Below, in pieces: positions 45,936-54,540 of a DNA stretch of 64,000 nt. The translations under genes and the position numbers were made by a program. Position 1 is the first letter of the stretch, and each line of letters begins with the position of its first letter. Source of the stretch: Bilifractor sp002394235 (lineage in GTDB: Bacteria > Bacillota > Clostridia > Lachnospirales > Lachnospiraceae); the NCBI RefSeq assembly GCF_052118845.1, contig NZ_JBQKGJ010000006.1, positions 1-64,000 of the forward strand, written 5' to 3'. The notes beneath the pieces were generated by a model. It was not told where the DNA came from. It was given only the letters and a program-made list of their open reading frames with translations, and made no database searches.

Positions 45936-46918
45936 ATGGGATTATTTGGCAAAAAATACTGTGATGTCTGCGGTGCCAAGATAGGTTTTCTCGGAAACCG
46001 CAAGCTCGAGGACGGCAATCTCTGCAAGGAATGCGCGAAAAAGCTCTCGCCGCTTTTTTCAGAGCGTCGGCACTCGACAGTCGCTGAGATTAAGGAACAG
46101 CTCGCCTACCGCGAAGAGAACAGGCATCGGCTCGATGATTTCTTGCCGACTGTCACCTTTGACGGAAGCAAGAAAGTTTATATTGACCCGATAAGCGAGC
46201 GTTTCATCGTCACGGGACTTTCGAACTGGCGCGGTGGCAACCCGGATCTGATCAGCTTCTCACAGGTCACCAACGTTGAGACAGACATCAGAGAGAACAA
46301 GGAAGAGATCTTCTATAAGGACTCCGAGGGCAACGAGAAGAGCTACAATCCGCGCCGCTACGAGTGCGACTACGAGTTCAACGTCACAATCCACGTTGAT
46401 TCCCCATGGTTTGACGAGATCGAGCTTGAACTGAGCGACGGGAACCGTCCTGACAGCCGCGTCACCGACCTCTACCGCAAATACGAGCAGAAAACGCATG
46501 AACTCGCTGATATACTGATGCGCCGCGACAATCGTCACCGTGTCTTTGACGGTGCCGGAATGATGAACCAGATCCGCGCTGAGGACGAACGTCCCGACTC
46601 CGCGCCCGCCTCTCAGCCAAGCGGCGGGGAGTGGGTCTGCCCATCCTGCGGCTCAAAGACTACCGGCGCTAAATTCTGCGACAACTGCAGAGCTCTGAAG
46701 TCTGCGCCTGTTGAGGCTGCCGCGGCTCAGACTTCTGTCAATGAGACGTGGGTATGCCCCTCCTGCGGGTCTGAGGGTCAGTCGAAAAATTCCGTGAGAA
46801 CTGCGGATGCGCGAGACCGGCTCCGAAGACAGTGCGCTGCGCCTCCTGCGGTTACACCCCGGAGAATCAGGCAAAACCGCCGAAGTTCTGTCCGGAGTGC
46901 GGCAAACCGCTGTACTGA
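45936..46918 (+). pseudogene. Frameshifted DUF4428 zinc-ribbon protein
   Basis: AGGAGG at 45921-45926 and ATG at 45936 start a protein with a DUF4428 four-cysteine domain (CDVCGAKIGFLG ... LCKECAKKL), a PH-like middle region and zinc ribbons (CPSCGSKTTGAKFCDNC; CPSCGSEG). Near 46776-46790 the zinc-ribbon pattern stops in the original frame but continues in the -1 frame (EKFRENCGCARPAP, CASCGYTPENQ, KFCPECGKPLY) to a TGA at 46916-46918. A one-base loss near the AAAAA run at 46784-46789 explains this. Without the shift the frame reads on into the following lipoprotein gene, creating an artificial 750-residue fusion. Confidence 0.7.
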
Positions 46919-46922
46919 CGCT

Positions 46923-48194
46923 ATGAAATGCCGAAGATCGTTGAGGGTGGTGATAATAATGTCTGTTGTCCTTACTGTATCCGCGCTGTTCGGCTGTGGA
47001 GGAAGCGGGAAATACACGGTCGATGATATCATCTCGTTCCATACCTCCTACTATGGCATGGCAAGCAATCCGGTGTATGCCTTCGTGCTGCGAAAGCAGG
47101 ATGAAAACTGGCTCTTCTCCGCAAGCTGCTGGGTCGAGAGCCGGGAGGACTATTACACATCCTTCAGTTCCTTCCCGATACCAACCGAGGAAGCGGAGAA
47201 ATTCCTTGAGATCATCCGCGAGGAAGACGAGATCAGGCGGCTGCGGAAATACCGCAATCCGATACGCTTCTTCCACATAGCCGACGAGCCGATGCGCAGC
47301 TCCAGAATGACTTTCACCGACGGAAACAGCATTGAAAAAGAGACCAAGCTTTGCGACAGGGCTATTGACTGCCTGCGCGACCTCGCTGACAGACACTATG
47401 AAGCCGCTGAAAAAGCCGAGCTGATAGCGATAAAGAATAAGCTTACCTCGGTATTTATCCGTCTGAAGGATACCGAACCGTGGCGTTCGCATTCCTTCAC
47501 TCTGAAAAAAGACGGCGACCAATGGTACTTTTCATTTGAATGCTCGTTCGGAGAGGACAGCTTGCCTGTAAAGGCGGAAAATGTCCGGCTTTCAGACGAG
47601 GAGACAGACGATGTGATCAGAATCATTGCGAGATATGACCTGATTTCCAAGGCGAGCGGATATGCCGAGCCGCCGGAAGATATCGACAGTATTACCGACC
47701 GGAATGTGTATATCACGGAATTCAGCCTTGCCGACGGGAGCGGGATAAACTCATCCCTCCCCGCGCCGGATGAGCTCACCGGCTGCCTTTACGGGCTTGC
47801 CGGGGCGAAGCTCCTGACTGAGGTCAATATCAGCCGTAGCTGCATGGATCATTCCTCATCATACTCATTCAGTCTCGAAAAGGCGGAAGACAACTGGTTT
47901 CTGTCCTTTGACTGCGCGACAGATAGAAAAGGATATCACACAAACGCGGAAAAGCTTCCTGTCAACGCCGAAGAGGCAGAGGAAATACTACGAATAGTCA
48001 GAGACCAACGTCTCATAAGCGAGGTTCTGTCGTATGAAGAGCCGCCGGAAAGCGACATATACGCCCTTGATGAGACCACATACAACACATCATTTGTTCT
48101 TTCGGACGGCAGCTCAGTACACGCCCCTATAAATGCGGGCAGTGAACTGTCAGACGCGTTCTATTCCCTTGCGGGCAGAATAAACAAAAAATAA
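46923..48194 (+). CDS. Lipoprotein with three repeated domains
   Basis: 423 residues starting MKCRRSLRVVIIMSVVLTVS with lipobox LFGC, 5 nt after the true end of the DUF4428 gene. The mature part is three copies of a domain of about 120 residues, each with an aromatic strand (VLRKQDENWLFSASC, LKKDGDQWYFSFEC, LEKAEDNWFLSFDC), an acidic helix and a [ST]DG[ND/S]S strand. No known family recognised. A later start at 46959 with GAGGGTGG is possible but would remove the basic part of the signal sequence. Confidence 0.65.
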   Translation: MKCRRSLRVVIIMSVVLTVSALFGCGGSGKYTVDDIISFHTSYYGMASNPVYAFVLRKQDENWLFSASCWVESREDYYTSFSSFPIPTEEAEKFLEIIREEDEIRRLRKYRNPIRFFHIADEPMRSSRMTFTDGNSIEKETKLCDRAIDCLRDLADRHYEAAEKAELIAIKNKLTSVFIRLKDTEPWRSHSFTLKKDGDQWYFSFECSFGEDSLPVKAENVRLSDEETDDVIRIIARYDLISKASGYAEPPEDIDSITDRNVYITEFSLADGSGINSSLPAPDELTGCLYGLAGAKLLTEVNISRSCMDHSSSYSFSLEKAEDNWFLSFDCATDRKGYHTNAEKLPVNAEEAEEILRIVRDQRLISEVLSYEEPPESDIYALDETTYNTSFVLSDGSSVHAPINAGSELSDAFYSLAGRINKK

Positions 48195-48238
48195 ACCGAC
48201 TCTGTCAGTAAATAAAAAGGAGAATTAAATAAAATTAT

Positions 48239-48281
48239 AAAAGAAGGATCAAGGGTTATCAAAACCCAAGATCCTTCTTTT
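48239..48281 (+). terminator. Long hairpin, terminator or end of an IS element
   Basis: 12-bp perfect stem AAAAGAAGGATC / GATCCTTCTTTT with an inner GGGTT/AACCC stem. It lies 21 bp before a transposase start, so it may be the protective hairpin that shields an IS transposase gene from read-through. Confidence 0.7.
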
Positions 48282-48301
48282 GTGTTAGAATTATACTTGC
48301 A

Positions 48302-48585
48302 ATGAACAAATCTAACACACTTAATTCTACCTCAAAACAGGCAGTTTTGCCAATGCTTATTCAGGATTATCTGGACATCTGTGATCCGGTACTGACATTT
48401 GACCGATTCATGGGAGGAATCGATCTGGAGAAATATCTGAAAAACATCCAGAAGCACTATACTGGAAGACTCAGATATAACCCGGTCAGCATGCTGAAAA
48501 CAGTACTGTTCGGATTTATGACGAATGGCTACATTTCCTTACGGGAACTGGAGGACCAGTGCAGGGTTAATCTCCGGTTCATGTA
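48302..48585 (+). mobile_element. Truncated IS1182-type transposase (N-terminal part)
   Basis: About 94 codons (MNKSNTLNSTSKQAVL ... LRELEDQCRVNLRFMYLI) match the N-terminal region of IS1182/DDE transposases: DICDPVLTFDRFMGGID and a KTVLFGFMTNGYISLRELE segment. The frame continues to 48853 but the protein is no longer transposase-like after about 48585, where a second element joins on the other strand. No catalytic residues remain. Confidence 0.75.
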
Positions 48586-48589
48586 TCTT

Positions 48590-48825
48590 ATCTTCGTATG
48601 CCTCAAGGTTATTTTGTTCAGGAAGATTTTTTCGAATAGGAGTGCCGTCACTGGCGGAGTGTCCGCGTTTTGGCGGCAAATGGTTCTCGTTATGATACAG
48701 CCGCATATAATCCCGTGTTGTCTGCCAGCTGATATCGTACTGTTCAGTTGCATCATATTTGGAGATCTCGCCGTCATATATCCGGCGGCCGATGTCCAAA
48801 CACGTTGTTCTTTGGTGTATTTCAT
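48590..48825 (-). mobile_element. Fragment of an IS3-type transposase OrfA, frameshifted
   Basis: On the minus strand ATG at 48825 starts MKYTKEQR; after a frameshift the reading continues as LDIGRRIYDGEISKYDATEQYDIS with a helix-turn-helix typical of OrfA proteins, up to the junction with the IS1182 fragment. Only the N-terminal domain is left. Confidence 0.65.
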
Positions 48826-48853
48826 GGTAAGCCTCCTGTCCATGCAAGGATAA

Positions 48854-49155
48854 CTTGTGTTTATGGATCTGAAGTCTGATGTTTTAACTATACAGAATCA
48901 ACGTCTAAAAGTTAACCCATCTGCATCCAAAATAAGTTTACTACTTCATGGGAGACAGATTTCTGATGATCCCGCAAGTGCAAATATGATATGATACAAG
49001 TAGAAAACGGGGATGCCGTGGAAGTCTTTTGGGAAGATGCAGAGATCAAAACAACGTAGTTACATGGGTTCGGATTAATCGGGATATGATTTTAGGACGC
49101 GGTTGAATGGCTTTTGATGAAAGATTGCAATGATTTGAATGAGAGGTGACAGAAT
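48854..49155. other. Intergenic region before the aldo/keto reductase gene
   Basis: 302 bp with no reading frame of note. An extended -10 box TGA-TATGAT lies at 48987-48995 without a good -35 box and could drive the aldo/keto reductase gene. Confidence 0.4.
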
Positions 49156-50292
49156 ATGAATTTTAAACCAGAAAAGAAACTCGGCTTTGGCCTGATGCGG
49201 CTTCCGCATATGGATCCGCAGAATCCTGCGGATATCGATATCGAACAGGTGAAAAAGATGGTGGATATCTTTATGCAGAGGGGTTTCACCTATTTTGATA
49301 CCGCATGGATGTACAACGATTTTGCCAGTGAATGTGCTGTAAAGACATGCCTTTCGGATCGTTATCCGAGAGAAAATTATACTCTTGCAACGAAATTGCA
49401 CGCGGCTTTTTACAACACGATGGAAGAAAGAGATGAGATTTTCTTTAAGCAGCTGGAAAAATGTGGCGTTGAGTATTTTGACTATTATCTGATTCACGGC
49501 GTTGGTCACGGCATGCTAAAGCATATCGACACATTTGATGTGTGGAACTGGCTGGTTCAGAAGAAGGAAGTCGGCCTTGTCAGACACATTGGTTTCTCCT
49601 TCCATGATACGCCGGAGTTGCTGGAAGAGTTGCTGACGAAACATCCGGAAATGGAATTTGTTCAGCTTCAGATCAATTATCTGGACTGGGAGTCCGAATG
49701 GATTAACTCGAGGCGGTGCTATGAGGTGTGTGAAAAATTTGGCAAGCCGGTGATTGTGATGGAGCCTGTGAAAGGAGGAACGCTTGCAAAGATTCCGGCC
49801 GAAGCGGAGCAGCTGTTCAAAGATCACGATCCATCTCTGTCCGTTCCCAGCTATGCGATTCGTTTTGCCGCAAGTCTCCCGAATGTCATGGTCGTGCTCT
49901 CCGGTATGTCAAATATTGAACAGGTAGAGGACAATACCTCCTTTATGCAGGATTTTGAGCCTCTGACGGAAGAAGAGAAGGCACTCTGCTTCAAGGCTGG
50001 AGACATTATTAACAGTCAGATTACAGTTCCGTGTACTGGCTGCCATTATTGTACGGACGGATGCCCGAAGCATATAGCTATCCCGGAATATTTTTCTTTA
50101 TACAATGAGGATATGCGCGAAAACCTTGCGGAAAAGGGATGGACTGTAAACTTTACCAATTATCAGGAGGTTGCGGCGAGACACGGAAAGGCGTCTGACT
50201 GTATCAAATGCGGACAGTGCGAAAGCATCTGCCCTCAGCATCTTCACATCATCGATTTTCTGGAAGATGTAAGCAGGCATTTTGAACACTGA
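49156..50292 (+). CDS. Aldo/keto reductase with C-terminal 4Fe-4S ferredoxin domain
   Basis: 378 residues. TIM-barrel reductase with FDTAWMYNDFASE (catalytic Asp/Tyr), Lys in LATKLH and His in YYLIHGVGH; from about residue 285 a ferredoxin-like tail has two cysteine motifs, CTGCHYCTDGCPK and CIKCGQCESICPQ, for two 4Fe-4S clusters. Common in anaerobic Clostridia; the substrate is unknown. GAGAGGTGA precedes the ATG. Confidence 0.92.
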   Translation: MNFKPEKKLGFGLMRLPHMDPQNPADIDIEQVKKMVDIFMQRGFTYFDTAWMYNDFASECAVKTCLSDRYPRENYTLATKLHAAFYNTMEERDEIFFKQLEKCGVEYFDYYLIHGVGHGMLKHIDTFDVWNWLVQKKEVGLVRHIGFSFHDTPELLEELLTKHPEMEFVQLQINYLDWESEWINSRRCYEVCEKFGKPVIVMEPVKGGTLAKIPAEAEQLFKDHDPSLSVPSYAIRFAASLPNVMVVLSGMSNIEQVEDNTSFMQDFEPLTEEEKALCFKAGDIINSQITVPCTGCHYCTDGCPKHIAIPEYFSLYNEDMRENLAEKGWTVNFTNYQEVAARHGKASDCIKCGQCESICPQHLHIIDFLEDVSRHFEH

Positions 50293-50307
50293 GGAGTGGA
50301 GAGATAT

Positions 50308-50364
50308 ATGGCAGCATTTCCAAGTCCTGAAAATGAAGCAACATTGCAAATGATCCGCGATTAG
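50308..50364 (+). pseudogene. 18-codon reading frame, probably a gene stub
   Basis: ATG at 50308 with GAGGAG upstream reads MAAFPSPENEATLQMIRD then TAG. It has a good ribosome site but is too short for a known gene and may be the 5' end of a lost gene. Further on, 50533-50625 reads KVFIDIAEEGCRIPTIYQTG and onwards to TAA without a start and may be another coding remnant. Confidence 0.3.
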
Positions 50365-50395
50365 TGTACAATATTATCGCTAAAATTTCTATGAG

Positions 50396-50428
50396 GGCTT
50401 CTCCGACGGAGGAGAAGCCTGTTCATTT
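50396..50428 (+). terminator. Terminator upstream of repeat copy D
   Basis: 9-bp stem GGCTTCTCC / GGAGAAGCC, 6-nt loop, then a T-rich tail whose last bases are the first bases of repeat copy D. Confidence 0.8.
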
Positions 50429-50523
50429 ACGCGAACAGTGAGCCGCAGCCGAATGCGAAGTATTCGTGTGCGGCGAGCGTCGCGATAGCGAGATAAAACT
50501 CGCGCAGCGTGTTTTATCTCGTT
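50426..50523 (+). repeat. 98-bp two-hairpin dispersed repeat, copy D
   Basis: Identical to copies C and E. Starts within the tail of the preceding terminator. The following gap to 50729 contains a weak AATCCC/GGGATT hairpin with a T run (50564-50597) and the ychF RBS. Confidence 0.95.
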
Positions 50524-50729
50524 GTCAGAAGGTCTTTATTGATATAGCGGAGGAAGGCTGCAGAATCCCGACGATCTATCAGACGGGGATTACTCTTTTT
50601 TATCTGCCGGAATTCGCAATCTAAGGCCAAGGACGATCTGTCTCGTGGCGCTTGTTGTGGCACCCGATAAATTTAGCAAGGAGCCAAAAGCCCGTAAATA
50701 TAAGGATTTTTAAGGAGATATAGAAGAAA

Positions 50730-51842
50730 ATGAAACTAGGTATCGTCGGACTTCCGAATGTTGGTAAAAGCACTCTGTTTAATGCGCTGACCCAGGCAGG
50801 GGCAGAAATGGCGAATTATCCGTTCTGCACCATTGATCCAAATGTCGGCGTTGTGCCTGTTCCGGATGAGAGACTGAAGCTGCTTGGCGACTTCTTTCAT
50901 TCCAAGAAGGTGACACCGGCAGTTGTCGAGTTCGTGGATATCGCCGGACTGGTAAAGGGCGCATCGAAGGGAGAAGGCCTGGGCAATCAGTTCCTCGCGA
51001 ATATCCGTGAGTGCGACGCGATCGTTCATGTCGTCAGATGCTTTGAGGATCCGAATGTCATCCATGTAGATGGAAGTGTTGATCCGACCCGTGATATCGA
51101 GACCATTGATCTGGAGCTGATCTTCGCGGATCTCGAGGTACTGGAGAGAAGAATCGCGAAGACGACCAAGGCGGCCCGCATCGGCGACAAATCCGTCAAG
51201 ACGGAGCTTGAGATGCTTCTGGCCCTGAAGGCGCACCTGGAGGATGGCAAGGATGCGATTTCGTTTGATCTGGAGCCTTACCGGGACGAGGAGAGTGTTC
51301 TGACCGCCTTTAATGAGCTGAATCTCCTGACCGCGAAGCCGGTGATCTATGCGGCAAATGTCGCGGAGGACGATCTTGCGGACGACGGCGCTTCCAATCC
51401 CCATGTTCAGGCGGTGCGGGAGTACGCGAAGGCGAAGAACAGCGAGGTCTTCGTGGTGAGTGCGGAGATCGAGGCGGAGATGTCCGAGATGAGCGAAGAG
51501 GATAAGGAGATGTTCCTTGAGGACCTCGGCGTGAAATCATCCGGAATGGACAAGCTGATTCAGGCCTCCTACCGCACGCTCGGTCTGATGAGCTTCCTGA
51601 CCGGAGGTGAGGACGAGACCCGTGCGTGGACCATACGAATCGGCACAAAGGCACCGCAGGCGGCCGGAAAAATTCACACCGACTTTGAGCGCGGCTTCAT
51701 CAAGGCGGAGGTCATTAATTACAAGGAGCTTCTGGACTGCGGTTCGTACGCGGCGGCACGTGAGAAGGGCCTGGTCCGCATGGAGGGCAAGGATTACGTC
51801 GTAAAGGACGGCGATGTGATTATTTTCCGTTTCAATGTATAA
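50730..51842 (+). CDS. ychF: YchF/Obg-family redox-regulated ATPase
   Basis: 370 residues, cytoplasmic, ribosome-associated nucleotide hydrolase. P-loop GLPNVGKST (residues 7-15), the DIAGLVKGASKGEGLGNQFL switch region, the helical insertion, and the C-terminal TGS-like domain (TRAWTIRIGTKAPQAAGKIHTDFERGFIKAEV). Length typical. AAGGAG at 50712-50717. Monocistronic, ended by a strong terminator. Confidence 0.97.
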   Translation: MKLGIVGLPNVGKSTLFNALTQAGAEMANYPFCTIDPNVGVVPVPDERLKLLGDFFHSKKVTPAVVEFVDIAGLVKGASKGEGLGNQFLANIRECDAIVHVVRCFEDPNVIHVDGSVDPTRDIETIDLELIFADLEVLERRIAKTTKAARIGDKSVKTELEMLLALKAHLEDGKDAISFDLEPYRDEESVLTAFNELNLLTAKPVIYAANVAEDDLADDGASNPHVQAVREYAKAKNSEVFVVSAEIEAEMSEMSEEDKEMFLEDLGVKSSGMDKLIQASYRTLGLMSFLTGGEDETRAWTIRIGTKAPQAAGKIHTDFERGFIKAEVINYKELLDCGSYAAAREKGLVRMEGKDYVVKDGDVIIFRFNV

Positions 51843-51845
51843 AGC

Positions 51846-51899
51846 AATCTCCCGAAGAGGGCCTTTTTAAGATCAGGCCAGACTTCGGGAGATTTTTTT
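51846..51899 (+). terminator. Terminator after ychF
   Basis: 12-bp perfect stem AATCTCCCGAAG / CTTCGGGAGATT with a large loop containing a nested GGCC/GGCC pairing, then a run of T that becomes the first TTT of repeat copy E. Confidence 0.92.
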
Positions 51900-51994
51900 A
51901 CGCGAACAGTGAGCCGCAGCCGAATGCGAAGTATTCGTGTGCGGCGAGCGTCGCGATAGCGAGATAAAACTCGCGCAGCGTGTTTTATCTCGTT
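51897..51994 (+). repeat. 98-bp two-hairpin dispersed repeat, copy E
   Basis: Identical to copies C and D. Shares its first T residues with the ychF terminator tail. Lies between convergent genes (ychF and the histidine kinase). Confidence 0.95.
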
Positions 51995-52051
51995 GTGTGA
52001 ACAGGCGGGCAGTTGTCAGGAATCTGCTGCCTTCTTCAGCCGGGAAAAGTC

Positions 52052-53479
52052 TCAAAGAGTTACGTGGAAGGAGATATCCGGTTTCTTGTAGCTGATGAAG
52101 ATCTTGCCGTGGTGGTTTTCTACGATCTGCTTTGCCATGGAAAGGCCGATGCCGTAGCCGGATTTTTTGCTGTTGTGTGAGGTGTCCTCGCGGTAAAAAC
52201 GGTCGAAAAAGCGGGTGTAATCTGTACCTTCGCCATCTGCGTAGGTATTGGTTACGGTGAGATGGATGCCCTTGCCGTGATTTCTCGGATGCAGGGTGAG
52301 GAAGACGGTGCCGCCTTCGTCACAATATTTCGCGGCGTTGTCCAGTAGGATATTGAACAGCTCTGAGAGTGCACTCTGATCTCCGGTAAAGTGAAGCTCG
52401 TCGTCGATCACGGTTTCGAGACGCTTGCCCTGCTGTTCGATGACCGGCCGGAAGTTTTCTGCGGATTGTCTTGAGACTGCTGACAGATTCATGTCTTCCG
52501 GATGCTTGAAACTGGTTTCCTGCATCCTGGTAAGGGTGATCAGGTTGTTCACAAGACCGGTCAGGCGGGAAACCTGGTTGCGGATGCTGGTGGTCCACTC
52601 ATTTTTTCCGTTGATCATCTCCAGGACCTCGGCATTGGCGGAGATCACAGTGAGCGGCGTCTTCAGCTCGTGTCCGGCATTGGTGATGAACTGTTTCTGG
52701 CTTTCGATGTTGCGGGCGATGGGCTGTACGACTTTCCGCGAGATGAAGGTGATGATAATCAGAAAAACAATCGTGCAGAATATGGCGAAGATGATCGAGT
52801 ACCGGGAGAACATCTGAAAAGAACGATAATCGTTTGTGGAATCCATGAAAACGAGAATATAGGTTCCGTCTTCAGCGGGCTGTCCGTAATAGGAATAGAT
52901 CATCTGGTTGTAATGGATCATTCCGCTGTTCTGACCGGATGCATAGCAGGATTCGGCAAAGCTGCGGGTTTCTTCCTCTGTGAGAGAGGAAATATGGTCG
53001 TTTTTCATGGTGAGAATGTGACCCTCTGCATCAAAAATTGCGGAAAAATACCGGATCTGATAGCTGCTCTCGGGGGTCAGCTCCAGATATTCTGTCTTTG
53101 TGCTGTCCGGACCGATTTTCAGAGCACGGAAATATTCGCGAAGCCTGTACAGAATGGAGTTGATGTTGATGGTGATACCGGTTTCGCCTGATGTCGAAGA
53201 CGAAGAGCCGGATACCGTACCGCTTTCCGATGAGACATCCGGGGAGGCGTCGTAATCGTGGTAATCCGGGTCGTTCTTTTTCAGATAATCTTTGTATTCA
53301 TTGAGCGTGATGGATGGAAGCTCGCCGCCGTTGTCCGCGATATATTGCAGCTCATCGTGTATATCGGACGATCTGTTCAGATAATTGAACAGGTTGACGG
53401 GGATGAGCAGAAGAACCATCAGGATGATGATGGCAAGGGTAGAATAAAGGATGAACTGGTGCTGTAATTTCTTGATCAT
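52052..53479 (-). CDS. Sensor histidine kinase (EnvZ/PhoR class)
   Basis: 475 residues: membrane helix 1 (about 10-31), an extracytoplasmic domain of about 215 residues with a Ser/Gly-rich stretch, membrane helix 2 (YSIIFAIFCTIVFLIIITF), H box ITNAGHELKTPL, N box NILLDNAAKYC and G box KSGYGIGLSMAK. Start at 53479 chosen for GGGAG just upstream; upstream in-frame sequence lies in a dispersed repeat. Partner is the OmpR-type regulator 248 bp upstream on the same strand. Confidence 0.92.
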   Translation of the reverse strand: MIKKLQHQFILYSTLAIIILMVLLLIPVNLFNYLNRSSDIHDELQYIADNGGELPSITLNEYKDYLKKNDPDYHDYDASPDVSSESGTVSGSSSSTSGETGITININSILYRLREYFRALKIGPDSTKTEYLELTPESSYQIRYFSAIFDAEGHILTMKNDHISSLTEEETRSFAESCYASGQNSGMIHYNQMIYSYYGQPAEDGTYILVFMDSTNDYRSFQMFSRYSIIFAIFCTIVFLIIITFISRKVVQPIARNIESQKQFITNAGHELKTPLTVISANAEVLEMINGKNEWTTSIRNQVSRLTGLVNNLITLTRMQETSFKHPEDMNLSAVSRQSAENFRPVIEQQGKRLETVIDDELHFTGDQSALSELFNILLDNAAKYCDEGGTVFLTLHPRNHGKGIHLTVTNTYADGEGTDYTRFFDRFYREDTSHNSKKSGYGIGLSMAKQIVENHHGKIFISYKKPDISFHVTL

Positions 53480-53507
53480 TCCGGACTCCCTTTCAAAGTA
53501 AACTGCC

Positions 53508-53575
53508 ATACGATAAATTGCGCCACATACGGTATAAGCTGCGGAATTGCTCCGCGCTTTGCACTCCCGCAATCC
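53508..53575 (-). repeat. Second copy of the 9.4-kb palindromic segment
   Basis: The reverse complement closely matches 9381-9443 (GATTGCGGGAGTGC, GGAGCAAT, CAGCTTATAC, TTATCGTATGGC in the same order). It sits between the response regulator and kinase genes of one two-component operon, and reaches nearly to the kinase start. Defines a second dispersed repeat family. Confidence 0.75.
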
Positions 53576-53727
53576 CACAGATAACCGGCTTTGTCGGTCT
53601 GCTGCGGCGTTCACCCCACCGCTTCACACTTTGTGTCAGCGGGTGTGGCTCGCTGCCGGGACACATTCCATTATGTGCCTCTTGCGCGTTTATTTAAGTG
53701 CCTGGGGCGGTCGGCCCGCTTCGCTGA

Positions 53728-54399
53728 TTATCTGAATTGACGCAGCACGTAGGTTCCGCCGTGTTCACCGGCGATTTCAATATCAGCCCGGATTGCCTGA
53801 AGCTTGTTGCGCAGATAGCAGACATATACCCATACGATCTCCGGATCCTTATCAGTATTATCGCTCCAGATATGGTCGAGGAGTTCCTGCGTCGTCAGCT
53901 CTTTTCCTGCGTTCAGCATGAAAAATTCCATCATCTTTGTCTCTTTGCCGGCCAGGCGTATGGAGTTGTGACTGGAGAGCTCCTGCTCATCGGTATTCAG
54001 CGTGACATCTCCGAGGCGAAGCTGCTTTGGGGTGTAGGACTCGGAGCGGCGGGTGAGTGAGCGGATCCGGGCGAGAAGCTCGCCCATTGCAAAGGGTTTG
54101 GTCAGATAGTCGTCGGCACCGGCGTCCAGACCGGTGATACGGTCGTCAATTTCTGCCTTCGCCGTGAGCATGATAACGGGCGTCACGTTGCCACGGCTCC
54201 GCAGAACCCTCAGGGCTTCGATCCCGTCCATCTTCGGCATCATGATGTCAAAGATCATGCAGTCATAAGGGGCAGCCGCTGCTTTTTGTACGGCTGCTTC
54301 ACCGTCATAAACTGCGTCAATTTCGTAACCTGCGTGTGAGAGAACCGCGACCAGTGCGCGGGAGAGATCCGGTTCATCTTCTGCCAGTAATAATTTCAT
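53728..54399 (-). CDS. OmpR-family response regulator
   Basis: 223 residues: receiver with acidic pocket AEDEPDL and phospho-acceptor Asp51 in MIFDIMMPKMDG, Lys in LTKPFAMGELL, and a winged-helix output domain (LTTQELLDHIWSDN ... VWVYVCYLRNKL). Start at 54399; AAAGGAG is upstream with long spacing. Lies between the CYTH/alarmone-synthetase gene and the kinase on the minus strand. Confidence 0.93.
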   Translation of the reverse strand: MKLLLAEDEPDLSRALVAVLSHAGYEIDAVYDGEAAVQKAAAAPYDCMIFDIMMPKMDGIEALRVLRSRGNVTPVIMLTAKAEIDDRITGLDAGADDYLTKPFAMGELLARIRSLTRRSESYTPKQLRLGDVTLNTDEQELSSHNSIRLAGKETKMMEFFMLNAGKELTTQELLDHIWSDNTDKDPEIVWVYVCYLRNKLQAIRADIEIAGEHGGTYVLRQFR

Positions 54400-54540
54400 T
54401 CTATCTATATGGCTCCTTTCTGCTGTTATCTTGCTGCGTCGCCCATCGGGTCCGGGATGCTCATGATCGGGCATGAGGTGCCTGACAGGCCTGAAATTTC
54501 CATCGGGTCTGATGCATGTCAGGCAGACGGGCTCTTTGTC

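Noticed and set aside
46780..46792. Programmed -1 ribosomal frameshift
   Set aside because: The A run lacks a complete X-XXY-YYZ heptamer and I see no clear downstream pseudoknot; a simple indel is more likely.
45891..48194. A single 767-residue zinc-ribbon/lipoprotein fusion
   Set aside because: The zinc-ribbon sequence continues in another frame to its own stop, and the second half begins with its own lipoprotein signal; the long frame results from an indel.
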